Of a stretch of DNA of 64,000 nucleotides, positions 9,250-19,429 are shown one piece after another. A program made the translations under genes and the position numbers. Each line of letters begins with the position of its first letter. The first letter of the stretch is position 1. Source of the stretch: Coenobita brevimanus (Eukaryota; Arthropoda; Malacostraca; Decapoda; Coenobitidae). The notes under the pieces were generated by a model. The model worked only from the letters and a program-made list of their open reading frames with translations. It made no database searches and had not been told where the DNA came from. The stretch spans positions 35,234,323 through 35,298,322 of the forward strand of contig CM064732.1 of assembly GCA_032717465.1 (NCBI GenBank), in the 5' to 3' direction.

Positions 9250-10902
9250 TATTCTTTTTTATTTTTTTTTTATGCGAGGAAGAAGGAACCAAAGCCCATG
9301 AGCCCGCAGTAACAGTTCCCTCCAAGAGAAAAACAAAATACAATAGAGAGCCAAATTCAAGATCCGATCATTTTGAGATGCCTGGACACACTGCGTTTGA
9401 AAGACTGGAGATCATAGGCAGCAGGAAATACAGACAGAGGGAGACAGTTCCAGAGATGACCTGTTGCATAAATGAAAGACTGGGAGTAACGGTTAACTCT
9501 TGCATTAGAGAGTTGGACAGAAAAGGGATGAGAGTTTGCTGCCAGACGGGTGCTACGCGCCCGTCGTAGAGGTGGAGGAATGCAAGCAGACAGTTCAGAG
9601 AAGCAGTGACCATTAAAGTAGCGATAGAAAAGAGATAAAGTTGCAACAGTGCGTCGAAGAAACAGAGGTTGAAGGGAGTCAGTAAGAGGAGGAGAGTTCA
9701 TGAGACGAAAAGCCTTTGACTCCACCCTATTGAGAAGAGCTGTATGTGGGGAGCCTCCCCACACATGAGAGTTGTACTCCACACAGGGGCGGATAAAACC
9801 CCTGTATAGAGTCAACATTTGTGCAGGGGTAAAGAAAGAGTGGAGTCGGCATAGCACACCCAATCTCTTGGAAGCAGATTTTACAAGAGATGTAATATGA
9901 TCTTTCCAAGATAAGTCCCAAGGAAATGAAACCCCAAACATGTTCAAGGATGATGCAGGATTAAGCTGAATATTATTAAACATTAGTAGGTATACCTGTG
10001 GAAGATTTTGTCGGGTTGATAGGTGTAAGAACTGAGTCTTAGATGCATTAAAAACAACCATATTATTTTAACCCCAGTCAGAGATACGAGCCAAGTCAGA
10101 CATTAGGTGTGCCATAGCCTCATCCCTTGTTTGTTGAAGTAACTGTTGAGATGGGCGTTGCGGAAACGGAATGGAAAGGTGAAGGGTGGAGTCATCAGCG
10201 TATGAGTGGATAGGGTTAGATGTACAGCTTAGAAGATCATTGACGAATAAAAGGAAGAGAGTTGGTGATAGGACAGAGCCCTGAGGAACACCACTGTTGA
10301 TAGATCTAGGAGAAGAACGATGGCCGTCTACAACAGCGGTATAGAACGACCAGAAAGGAAGCTAGCGATGAAGGCACAGATAGAAAGATAGAAACCGTAG
10401 GAGGGCAGTTTAGAAGTTAAAGATTTATGGCAGACTCGATAGAAAGCCTTTGAGATGTCAAGTGCAATGGCAAAGCTTTCGCCAAAGTCCCGAAAGGAGG
10501 ATGACCAGGTGTCTGATAGGTAGGTGAGAAGATAGCCAGTGGAGCGTCCCTGACGGAACCCGTACTGACGATCGGAAAGAAGGTTGTGATAGGAAAGATG
10601 CCTTAAAATTTTTCTATTGAGAATTGACTCGAAAACTTTTGAAATACAGGACGTTAAAGCAATTGGACGATAGTTGGAGGGTTGGGAGTGGTCACCCTTC
10701 TTTGGGACTGGCTGAATGAGAGCAAACTTCCAGCAAGAAGGAAAGGTACAAGTTGACAGACAAAGGCGAAAGAGTTTACCTAGGCAGGGTGTAAGCACAG
10801 AAGCACAGTTCTTGAGAACAACAGGAGGGACCCCATCAGGCCCATATGGCTTGTTAGTACTGAGGCCAGTGATGGCAGAAAATACATTAGCTGAAGAAAT
10901 TT
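9250..10902 (-). mobile_element. Jockey/CR1-group LINE, copy A, 5'-truncated, inserted in mariner
   Basis: It is closely similar along its whole length to copy B (24.5-26.5 kb). On the plus strand the 3' poly(A) tail shows as T runs at about 9254-9271, followed by the shared 'ATGCGAGGAAGAAGGAACCA'. Similarity to copy B ends at about 10902 ('CTGAAGAAATTT'), after which mariner resumes. Only the RT-to-3'-end part is present, the usual 5' truncation of target-primed reverse transcription. Confidence 0.85.
9357..10902 (-). pseudogene. Jockey/CR1-group reverse transcriptase, copy A, broken
   Basis: The minus-strand frame ending at 10328 carries 'GPDGVPPVVLKNCASVL', 'IQPVPKKGDHSQPSNYRPIA' and 'RQYGFRQGRSTGYLL', then is shifted near 10330. 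The region with the RT catalytic segment (about 10190-10230) lies in other frames. The frame resumes at 10061 with 'MVVFNASKTQFLHLS' and runs to 9357 through the C-terminal domain ('SASKRLGVL', 'GFIRPCVEYNSHVWGGSPHT'). A stop lies just upstream of 10061. The ATG of the frame beginning at 10945 is in mariner sequence, so it is not a real start. Confidence 0.82.
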
Positions 10903-10937
10903 GCAGTTGAGGCCCTTTAGTTAGAGCAAGACCCAAA

Positions 10938-11344
10938 ATGTACAAATAGGAAGTCTATATTGTGATCAAGTGTCTCCAAAAAACAGCTATGACCCCCAAG
11001 GAAATCCATGAAGACATGGTCAAAACATTTGGTGAGGACTCTCCTCGCTATTCCACCATAAATAAGTGGGCTGCTGATTTCAAGAGGGCAGGGAGAGCAT
11101 CGAAGATGAGTCACAGTTAGGAGGCCTAAAATCTTACTCATCCGACCTCGTCCAGTCTGTTACCCAAACATATAACAAAGCTGTGTGATCACCGTTTTTT
11201 GTGTGATGAAAAAGTCATTCATGCTGTTAAGGCGTATTTGGAGGCTCAAGCTGCGACCTTCTTCTGCGATGGGATAGGCCTAGCAATGCTTCAAAGTCTA
11301 TGGACCAAGTGCACTGAATTTAGAGGAGACTATGTTGAGAAATA
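10938..11344 (+). pseudogene. mariner transposase remnant lacking its catalytic middle
   Basis: From the ATG at 10938 the translation gives the N-terminal helix-turn-helix region, with 'MTPKEIHEDMVKTFGEDSP' and 'YSTINKWAADFKRAGRA', interrupted by stops. After a deletion near 11190 it reads the C-terminal end: 'DGIGLAMLQSLWTKCTEF' and then 'GDYVEK' plus stop at 11344. Intact mariner transposases are about 345 residues; only about 135 codons remain, and the DD34D catalytic segment is missing. No frameshift seems needed across the deletion. Confidence 0.8.
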
Positions 11345-11507
11345 ATATAACAATATTTCTCCTGTGACGTTTTTGGGGTGAGACCAAGAACTTTTTAAAG
11401 GTCCCAAGTAGGTACTGGACTCAGTCTTTCAATCTGAAATTTAGGGCAAATCATTTAAAGATACCATACGGCATGCTTGACATGTGTATCTATGCAAAAT
11501 GCACGCA

Positions 11508-11552
11508 GGACTCTCTCTCTCTCCTCTGTCTCTGTCTCTATCTGTCTCTCTG

Positions 11553-11585
<33 letters not shown>

Positions 11586-11586
11586 T
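11508..11586. repeat. CT-rich then TA-rich simple repeat
   Basis: CTCTCTCTC and TCTGTCTCTATC motifs run into TATATATATATATATG repeats. Confidence 0.85.
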
Positions 11587-11752
11587 ATCGTTCTTCTTGG
11601 CTCTTCTTCGCTCCATCTTAGTCACTCTCAATTCCTTCTCTTGCCTTACGTTGTCAGTCTGTATGATTATCACTTTCATTATACACTCTCCCCAGTCCAT
11701 CCATCATTCTTTTATTTATTTTCTCTGTCGAGATTGTTCTCCTTATCATAAT

Positions 11753-11912
11753 CAGATGGGTTTGGTTGAGACATATCCTCACATAATGGATTTATTTGGT
11801 TCTTGATTTGATTCTGGGTGGCTTAGCTTTTATCCGCATGGCGAAATGATGTCAGTGCTTGACTCCTGTCTAGGAGTCATGGGTATGAATACCTGGCTAA
11901 AGAGTTAAAAAA
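11753..11912 (+). mobile_element. tRNA-derived SINE-like unit, copy 1
   Basis: Shares the ordered words 'ATATCCTC', 'CATAATGGA', 'TGACTCCTG(T/C)CTAGG' with copy 2, about 306 bp downstream. A degenerate box A lies near 11838 (ATGGCGAAATGATG) and a degenerate box B at 11881 ('GGGTATGAATACC'), spaced as in a tRNA. It is too degraded to be a functional tRNA. Confidence 0.45.
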
Positions 11913-12061
11913 TTTCCATATGTCCACATGTGCAATGTGTGTTTTCCAACACAAAAGCAGGCGCATGTACTGGCTAGGATCGATTAAATCTGCTATGTTA
12001 CTAGCTGAGTTGAGTGTGGCTAAGCAAGAATCCACATGACTCTAAAATATGTGTCATAATA

Positions 12062-12240
12062 TGGGAATGGGTTAAAATATATCCTCCCATAATGGACTTA
12101 CCTGGTTCTTCACAGAATCCTGGTGGGCTAGATTTTATCACGTCATAGTATAGTGACGTCAGTGCCTGACTCCTGCCTAGGTTTCCCGGGTTCAGTTCCC
12201 AGATATGACTTCTAAAACTGTGTATAATTCTTGCCAACAG
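12062..12240 (+). mobile_element. tRNA-derived SINE-like unit, copy 2
   Basis: Better preserved than copy 1. Box A-like 'TAGTATAGTGA' is at 12146 and box B-like 'GGTTCAGTTCC' at 12189, about 32 bp apart. Between them 'GACTCCTGCCTAGG' could form an anticodon-arm-like stem. Pol III internal promoters of this form define tRNA-derived SINEs. The two copies could equally be a diverged 306-bp tandem duplication of one SINE. Confidence 0.5.
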
Positions 12241-12454
12241 TAGACGGTTTGGCTAAGTTGAGAGGATGAAACCTCTTCGTCCAGTCTACTTATTCCTGAT
12301 CTTAACAAAATAATCTGACAGAGGCAGCGATAAGAAGCTGTGTACGCAGTGATTCTGCTTTTGGTGCTTACAGTCAGGTACAGGACATCCTGAGTGTATT
12401 ATAGTGATCCTAAAATTACGTCCTTGGGTTGAAGGAACTTTCTACGTCAACCAA

Positions 12455-12790
12455 AACACCCCTCTCCCCACTCACAACCCATCTCCATCCTCAATGCTAC
12501 CTATTGCTCCTAACCAGTCCCTTCCTTTTCACCACCAATCTCCCTCCCTCCCTCATCAAACCTCTCATCCTCGCCATTAGTCCCCTCTTCCCCTTAAGTG
12601 CTCGTCAGTCCTCTCTTGTTCCTCACAATCATCAGTCCCCTCCTCCTCCTCCTCACAGTCACTAATCCCTCTTCTCCACACCAATCTCCGATTCCTTCCC
12701 ACTAGTCCTTTCCTCCTCCCCACCTGCCGCTTCATTCTTCCCACCAATCCCATCTTCCTCCTCACCGTCGACCAATCCCCTTACGCCTGC
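12455..12790. repeat. Degenerate pyrimidine-rich minisatellite
   Basis: Repeated 'CACCAATC' words alternate with CCTC and TCCCTC runs at roughly 30-40 bp intervals. Open frames here are low-complexity. Confidence 0.6.
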
Positions 12791-12869
12791 AGCACCAATC
12801 AGCGGCCAGCCTGCTGCCTGTGGGGATGGCTACTCTGTCAGGACTGAGGGAGAATTCTGATCACTTGTT

Positions 12870-13010
12870 TCGGTGATTGCCTGACTGACCATCTAATTGG
12901 CCGATTGATGGGCTGGCTAGTTGACTGGCTGAACGATTAGCACTGACTGACTGTCATCTTGCCTACCAGACTGACTGACGGACTGCTTGATTTACTAACT
13001 GGTCTGATGT
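12870..13010. repeat. Degenerate CTGA/GACT tetranucleotide-rich tract
   Basis: Many GACTGACTGAC, GGCTGGCTAG and CTAACTGG words. The same flavour reappears at 13330-13620, so one tract may be split by the segment 13010-13330. Confidence 0.55.
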
Positions 13011-13330
13011 CGATAAAAGCCTAAACTGGAGTCAAACAGGCGTATTTTGTCGGTAAACTCGTCAAGCTCCAGTATTTGTACTAAATGTTGCGATATTTGG
13101 GCAAAAAGGGGGACCTATGCCGTGCATCTGTTTGGACGAACGGCTGCCGCCGCCAAGGCATGACAGCCACATGTGAACAATAATGATCCACCATTCCACT
13201 GTTTCTGACATGATGGAAAATATGCACACGAAGGATTCCATTGATATGATGTGTAACATATTCTTTAGCTGATCAGTCGAGGAAGCATCGTATGCTTTGT
13301 GGTACCACAATCATCAGCAGTTTACTGGAT
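13010..13330 (-). other. Unidentified insert with an 82-codon open frame
   Basis: Complex, non-repetitive sequence sits between two stretches of CTGA-type simple repeat. The minus strand is open from 13310 to 13062 and includes 'SMESFVCIFSIMSETVEWW'. No domain is recognised. The changed composition suggests an inserted fragment of a repeat or an exon-like piece. No inverted ends or target duplication were identified. Confidence 0.35.
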
Positions 13331-13619
13331 AAGCAGAGGCTCGCCCACCGCCTAGCAGATGGATGACCAGCTATCTCACTGCCTGCATACCTACTTACTC
13401 TTCTCTTTAATAATCCTCTCAACTTTCCATTCGCCGGCTTGGCATCCTGCATGACTGACTAACTAAGGTAATGTCTAAAGGCTGAGATAAATGAATGACC
13501 AATCATCTAATTGCCTGTCTAACTTGCAGTTTTTCTGTATGCGTGTCTGCTGTTTGTCTCTTTCTCTCTCACATTGACTGACTGACTGACGGTCTGATTC
13601 TCTGGCTAAATGAGTAGCT

Positions 13620-15261
13620 TAGTTAACTAATTGATTACTTCCTTCTTATTTCCTTCCTGCCTGTCCTGCCCTCCGTCAGTCAGTTTAGGTACCTCTCTTC
13701 ATCCCACAGTTCTTAATTTCTTTCGTTCTCGCTGTTTTATTCAATTTCCATTCTTTTCACTTTCATTTCTGTCATTCTCTTTCTTTCGTCAATTTTCCCC
13801 TTCGTTTCTCCCAGTTTCCTCATCCCCTCAGTTTCTTTTCTTCCCTTTCCTAATCCCTCAGTTATTTTCCCATGCATCCTTCATCCCTCATTTCTTTCCT
13901 TTCTTGTCTATCGGCTTCATCAAGTCTTTCCTACATCACATTCAGATTTTCTTTTTTTAGTTTCCATCCCTTCACCTCTTATAGTAATTCCTTGGCTTCC
14001 TCTTTCATCCTCTAGTAACCCTCTATCTCCCTCATTTCTTCCTCTTTCCTTCTTTTACTATTTTAAATTCTTTCCTTCATCAGTAATTATTTCATTTTTC
14101 CCTTGGCTGTTTTCCTTCTTCATTCCTTCTTTTCTTTTCTACCTTTCTACTTTCTCAGTGTGTACTCGCTCTCTTCTTACTTCCTTCTTCTTCATTTTTT
14201 TTTCTGTTTCCTTAGTTCTGTTTCTCATTGCTAACACCGTTTCTCTGTTTTTTTTTTTTTCTTTTTTCCAACCTCCTTCTTCCATCATTTCATTTTCATT
14301 CCTAACTTTCTAATCTTGGATTTTTTCTCTCCTTTCTCTCTCCCTCGGTTCTATTTTCATTTAATCCTCATACAGATTTTTTCCATTCCCTTCTTCATGC
14401 ATCGTACATTCCATTTACTTTCTTTCTTCTCCTCTAATTTCCCTCTCCCCTAAATTAAGCTATCAGTTTTTCCCTGACATTTTCCTTCTTCAACTTACTT
14501 TTTTCCTTCACAGACTTTTACACGTCTCTCGGTGTATTCTCCTTTCCTTCTCACTGCTTCCTCGATTTATTTCTTATTTCATTCTTGTCTTTAGTTTTAC
14601 ACTCCTTCTTTCTCTCCTTGTTCTCCCCTTTGTGTAAATGTATCTTCACTCTTTCTCTTTTGTTTGTAGCCGCACATCATTTACTTCCTTTCTGAATACT
14701 TACTTTTTCAATCACTTTCTTCTTCAACGTTTTCTCTTCCTTCTTTACTTGCCTGCCTCACATGTCTATCTTACCTGCCTCCCTTTCTACCTCCCTTTCT
14801 TCCCTTCTCTTCTATCTGCCTCACTGTCGTCCCCCTTTCCTTTCTTCCCCTGCTTCTCATTCCATCTGCCTCACTTACCTTCTATCTCACCTTCGTCCCT
14901 TCTTTCCTCTCCTGTCTTCCCATCTTCCTGCCTAACCTGCCTCCCCTTCCGCTTGCCTCACCTTCCTTCCTTTCTCCCTGGCTCCCCTGCCACCACCTCT
15001 CCCTGCCTTACCTTCATGCCTTTCCCCCTGCCTCACCTTTCTCATCTTCTCCCTGCCACACCTGCATCTCCTTGTGCCTTTCTCACTTGCCTTCCCTATT
15101 ACCTGTCTCACTTCTCTTCCTCTCTACCCGTCTCACTTGCCTATATCTCTTACCTGCCTCACGTTCCCTTCTGCTTGTTTCATCTGTCTTCCCCTTTACC
15201 TGCATTCTGCTCTACCTGCCTCACCTGTCTTTCCCTTTACATTTGTCTCATTTTACCTGCG
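13620..15261. repeat. Very long pyrimidine-rich tract, left part
   Basis: Well over a kilobase of mostly T and C, grading from TTTC-rich to CCTGCCT-rich sequence. Between about 14745 and 15255 a degenerate unit of roughly 20-30 bp with 'CTGCCTCACCT' recurs many times. The 388-codon open frame across this region (14638-15804) is a by-product of stop-poor C/T sequence. Confidence 0.85.
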
Positions 15262-15690
15262 CTGCATACAAGTAAAACGCCTTTGTCGATGAGGTATGAG
15301 CGAGGCCATTTAAATCCGAATGCATTGAAATGGCGCCTTACACCCCGGGGATGCCTACAGTATATTGATGGCTATCTACGTACCAAATTTCATGCCTCTA
15401 CGACAAACTGTTTGGTCTGTGGCCCTCTTTTGAAGATTTTCGACATGCTTCACTTGGTGCGTGTCACGTGCCAAGTGCACCGCCTGGGTGTGATGAACTC
15501 TGACAAAAACAAACCTTCAAGAATTGGGCTATCATATGGTGCAAACCAAGCAGTGATCGGCCCTGTGGTTGCTGAGCTATTAGCTTCCCAAAAGCGTTAC
15601 TGTCTGGCCGGGTCACGTCGGACTGGGTCGCTCATATATGGGAAAATGCCACTACTTCAGAGACTCAAGAGGGCTTCGCCCTCACTCGTA
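15262..15690. other. Complex-sequence insert within the pyrimidine tract
   Basis: About 430 bp of balanced base composition with abrupt edges inside an otherwise C/T-only region. It contains 'CAAATTTCATGCCTCTACGA' and a small hairpin 'GAGGGCTTCGCCCTC' near its right end (15667-15682). The surrounding frame stays open across it, but I recognise no protein domain. Most likely an inserted non-autonomous repeat; no clear inverted termini or target duplication were seen. Confidence 0.45.
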
Positions 15691-16800
15691 ACGAGTCTAC
15701 CTACTTTCCATGTCTTCCCTCGTGTCCCTTCCACTAGCGTTCCTGTCTCCCTGCTTCATCTACTCATCGTTCAATCTGTCTCATCTGGTTCCCTTCAAAT
15801 ATAATTCTATTATACTCGTCTCACTGCTCACTCTTCTGCCAGTTTGCTCTGCCTGTGTTTCTCTCTGTCTCCTCCCATTGGCTTCAGGCTTCCCGCATGT
15901 TTACATTCTATTGTGCGTTTTATCTCCTAATGTTCACTGATTGCTAGATTTTTGTTCAGTATTATCGTATTTACTAAGTTACTCCCTTTCCATCTGCTTG
16001 CCTCCCCTTTCTGCCTACCTGTCCTGTCGCCCCTGCCTACCTGTCCTGTCTCCTCGTCTTTCCTACCGGCCTGTCAGTTCCTCCCTCATCTTCCGTCTGT
16101 TTGTCTCTCCAATTCCCTCCTCTCCTGCCTGCCTGTTTGTCCTCCCCCCTTCCTCCTCTGCCTACAAATCTCTTGTACCTCTTTTCTCTTCTGCCTGTAC
16201 ATCTCTCCTACCTCACTCCTCACGTTCTTACCTTCTCTCCCGCCTCTCCTTTCCTGCCTGCATTTCTCTTCTGCTTAAATCGTCACCTCCCTACCCTGTC
16301 ACTTTCTCCCGAATATCTGTTCTACATTCTTTTCTTTTTCCATTTTCTCCTGCCTGCCTCTCTTCTATTCCTCTTTTCCTACTACCTCATCTTCTCCAGT
16401 CTGCCTGCTATCCCTGATCCTGCCGGAAAAACAATCTGACCTAACCAATGCCAAAACTCTCAATGCCTCAGACCATCCAATAAGCCACCCTCTTGTCTTC
16501 CACTTGCCTACCTTTCTCCCTCTATCATCTCCTGCCTCCCTCCCTCCATCCATCCATCCATCCATCCATCCGTCTGTGAGTTCACCCCTACCTCAGTCTT
16601 CTCTCCTCCTTATTTCACCCTCCCTTTCCTTTTGTCTGTCAACTTCCCTTCTTTATCAGTTTTTTTCTTCTTTCCCTCGCTCTCCTTCTCACCGTCTCTC
16701 CATTCCCATCCCCAACGAGTTTCCCAATGACTTCCATTTTGTTTAACTTATAGTCTCTCTCCTTCAATCATCCCTCTAACTTCTCTCGTCCTTACGTACT
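15691..16800. repeat. Pyrimidine-rich tract, right part, with (CATC)n
   Basis: Continuation of the CTGCCT-rich minisatellite beyond the insert. A CCAT tetranucleotide run (about seven copies) lies at 16547-16572. Confidence 0.8.
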
Positions 16801-16864
16801 TCTTCCATAGCACCCTTTCCCTTACCTTTTTTCCTATGCCTCGCCAAAGATAATGTAATAGGTC

Positions 16865-19190
16865 GTTATGGAGTATCAGGCGACTGATAATAAAAAGGAA
16901 CTGAAAGCCACGTGTCGTGATGGAATATTTTACATTTGTAACTCATATTTTAAGCATAAAGATGCACACAAATATATATGGTGCAGAGGGAACAGAGACA
17001 GGTGCCTGGTTGATTGTGGGCTTGTAGAGAAAGAGTTGCTTGCGAGTGTCGTGGATGAGGGGGCAAGGGGGGGGGGGCGATGCGAAAGTCTATCTGATCG
17101 TATGATGGCGGTGTGAGGTGGTGAGCTGAGTGGAAAGCGATGGATAGAGGGAGAGGAAGTTGGGCAAGAGACTGAAAATGGATAGGTTGGGAAACAAAAC
17201 AATGGCATATGAATTCCCGGCTACGGTACTGGAGGAGTTGGAAGCAAAGAATTGGGAAGTAATGGATCTGGACAAATTGTGAAATTCATATTGCCAGTGT
17301 TTAGTTAGGAATGTCAAAGTGGTGTGTGGTGTCCCGAGGTTAGCAAATAAAAAATAGTGCCGCGTGGTGGGATGGGGAGGTTTAGGGAACAGTGGAGGAA
17401 GCGAGGATGAAGTGGCTAGAGTGGATGCAGGAAAGGACCGAACAAAGAGAGTACATCGAGAGTAAGACGCATGCGATGAGACCAGTAGGGAGAAAAGAGA
17501 ATATAAGTGGTGGTCTTGGAATAAATATGTCTGTCTAATACACTGAAAATAGGATATTGTTTGGAGAGAACTGCCAGAGTGTAGAAGTGAAAGTGAAAAG
17601 AAGTGTGGAAGGGATAGGGATGATAAAGGAAGCATGCTAACCAGTGGAAGGAATGTAAGGAGTGGATGGAGGGAATATTTCGAAAGGCTGATGAACGGGA
17701 ATGATGAAAGCAGAGCGGCTGTAAACAACATTCTGGGAAACGATGCGCTGGCATAAAAAGCAAATGCTGCGAGGTGACTAAAGAATGGAAAATCAGTAAG
17801 GGTTGGTGAGGTGTATGCAGCCATGATTAAGCGCAGTGGAAAAAGTGGAATGAAGTGTCTGAGATAAATAAGAAAGCACCGGCAGAGTGGAAAAGTTCTG
17901 TGATTCTTTCCCTGTACAAGCGTGGGGGCAAGCGGGATGAGTGCAAAGTTATTGTGGTATGGGTCTCTTGATTATTACGGGGAGAATATATCGTGGAATA
18001 ATCATAGAGTGGGTGATACTCGTATATCAGAATGCCTGAAGAGTGGCGAACACAGTGTCTTCGAAACTGATGGAGGATGTGTGGATCAAATATTAACATT
18101 GGAAAATATAGGGGAGAAAGCTTGTATCAACGGTTATGAGGTTATGAGGACATTCATGGATATAGAAAAAAGTGTGCAACAAGGTGAGCAGAAAATGGAA
18201 GAGGAAGGTTTTGAGAATGCAAGGTATGCATAGTACTCTTGAGTGACATTGTAGGCTTTTGCAAAGGTAACGACGCGTGCGAAAGGGTGAGTGGGTGTCT
18301 GGGTGAGTAGTTCAAGATCGGTGATGACGTGCGACAAAGTTGTGTGGTTTCCCCATGATTGTTCAATATATGTATGGATGGTGTTATAAGAGCGGTAAAA
18401 ACACTGGTAATGGAGAGGGATGGTGCTGGTAATGAATGGTGAAGGGTGGAGTATCTCAAATCTGGTGGGTACAGATGATGCTATGCTGCATGCAAATGCA
18501 GGACAGGAGCTTTGCAGACAAGTGTCGAGTTTTGTGGTTGTCTGTGAGCTTGATGTCTTATAAATTAATGTTAATGTGAGTACAGTCATGACTGTTGAAG
18601 AAGAAAGTAATTAGCAGTGTGATGTTCCAGTGAATGGAGAAAAACTGAATCTGTGAGAAAGTCTGAGTACCAGGGTGCAGTGATGGAAGGGAGAGTTAAA
18701 TGTATAAAAGAAGTGGAAAGTGGGGTGGCACGGGGAAGGAAAGTGGCTGGTGCCATGAAGACCGTCATAAGAAGCGTAGGTTTGAGTGTGACGAGAAATA
18801 TTGGATGAAAGTGTTTTAGTGCTTCCTCTAAGATGCGAATATGAGACAGTGGTGTGGCGTGAAGGTGAAAATTAAGGCTTAAGAATGGTGGAGATGGAAC
18901 TGCTGAGGAATATGCGTGGACTGCGGAGTGTGGATGGGATGGAGAATATTGTAATTCGTGGAGGATGTGGAGAGAACAAGTCTGTAGAGAGCAGAGTTGA
19001 AGAGAAAATGTTTTGATGTTACGATTATGTGGAGGATGTGGGTCTTAGTGGAGTGGTCAAAAGAGTGTATCTGAGCAAAGTTGAAGGTGGGACGGGGGGC
19101 TTGGTGGGCCAGGAAGAGGGTGGATGGATTTGATGAGTGGGTGTGTGAGAGGGAGACGTATAGAAGCTGAGGCTAGCGAGCTGATAGGTG
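16865..19190 (+). pseudogene. Fossil RTE-clade LINE (EN and RT remnants)
   Basis: Heavily decayed, but the order of motifs is unmistakable across three frames. 'YFKHKDAHKYIWCRGNRD' with a degenerate SDH-like 'SLSDRM' (16940-17100) is the end of an EN domain. 'VDQILTLENIGEKACINGYE' and 'FMDIEKSV' at 18080-18170 are RT motif A. A YxDD-like 'DDAMLHANAGQEL' lies at about 18475. 'GVARGRKVAGAMKTVIRS' follows at 18725-18775, and a C-terminal GRGRP-type block with 'SKVEGG' at 19075-19130. Numerous stops and indels show long neutral decay. It is clearly older than the RTE at 5.3-8.5 kb and belongs to a different family. Confidence 0.75.
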
Positions 19191-19317
19191 ATCAAGCTGG
19201 CCAGATGGGTTTTTGTATGGAGTGTGTGACCGAGGTTTGTCGTCCTTTTTTGGCATAGCAGTGGTCTGGGGTGACTCTGACTCTGTCAGATAAGTGAGTG
19301 TGAGACTGCTCACAGAG

Positions 19318-19336
19318 TATTTTTTTTTTTTTTTTC
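19318..19336. repeat. Poly(T) run
   Basis: A homopolymer T tract between the fossil RTE and LINE copy D. Confidence 0.9.
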
Positions 19337-19429
19337 TATCAGGCACAGCCAGATCCGAGGGCTTGAATAGTGAGTGAATGGGACTGTGACCCATTTAAGT
19401 GAGAAAGAATTGTTTAGTACCTCATTTAT

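Larger units (their letters stand above)
9127..11408 (+). mobile_element. mariner-family DNA transposon, internally deleted and split by a LINE
   Basis: Inverted ends match: from TA at 9125-9126, 'CGTGGGTCGCTCAAAAAGTT' leads in; reading inward from TA at 11409-11410 on the minus strand gives 'CTTGGGACCTTTAAAAAGTT'. About 22 of 29 positions including the TA agree. TA duplication is the mariner signature. Between the ends are a left piece (9127 to about 9250), a Jockey/CR1-group LINE on the minus strand, and a right piece (about 10903-11408) carrying the transposase remnant. Mariner therefore arrived first and the LINE second. Confidence 0.82.

Noticed and set aside
10716..10910. Small plus-strand frame repeated at 25955 and on the opposite strand at 62918
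   Set aside because: It recurs only because it is the antisense of the conserved Jockey-group RT block in copies A, B and C.
12146..12200. Functional tRNA gene
   Set aside because: Box A and box B are recognisable, but box B is degenerate and no acceptor stem can be paired around them; a SINE head is the better reading.
14638..15804. 388-codon plus-strand open frame
   Set aside because: Almost entirely stop-poor C/T repeat translation (Leu/Pro/Ser/Phe runs) with a short unrelated insert; no domain or codon signal of a gene.
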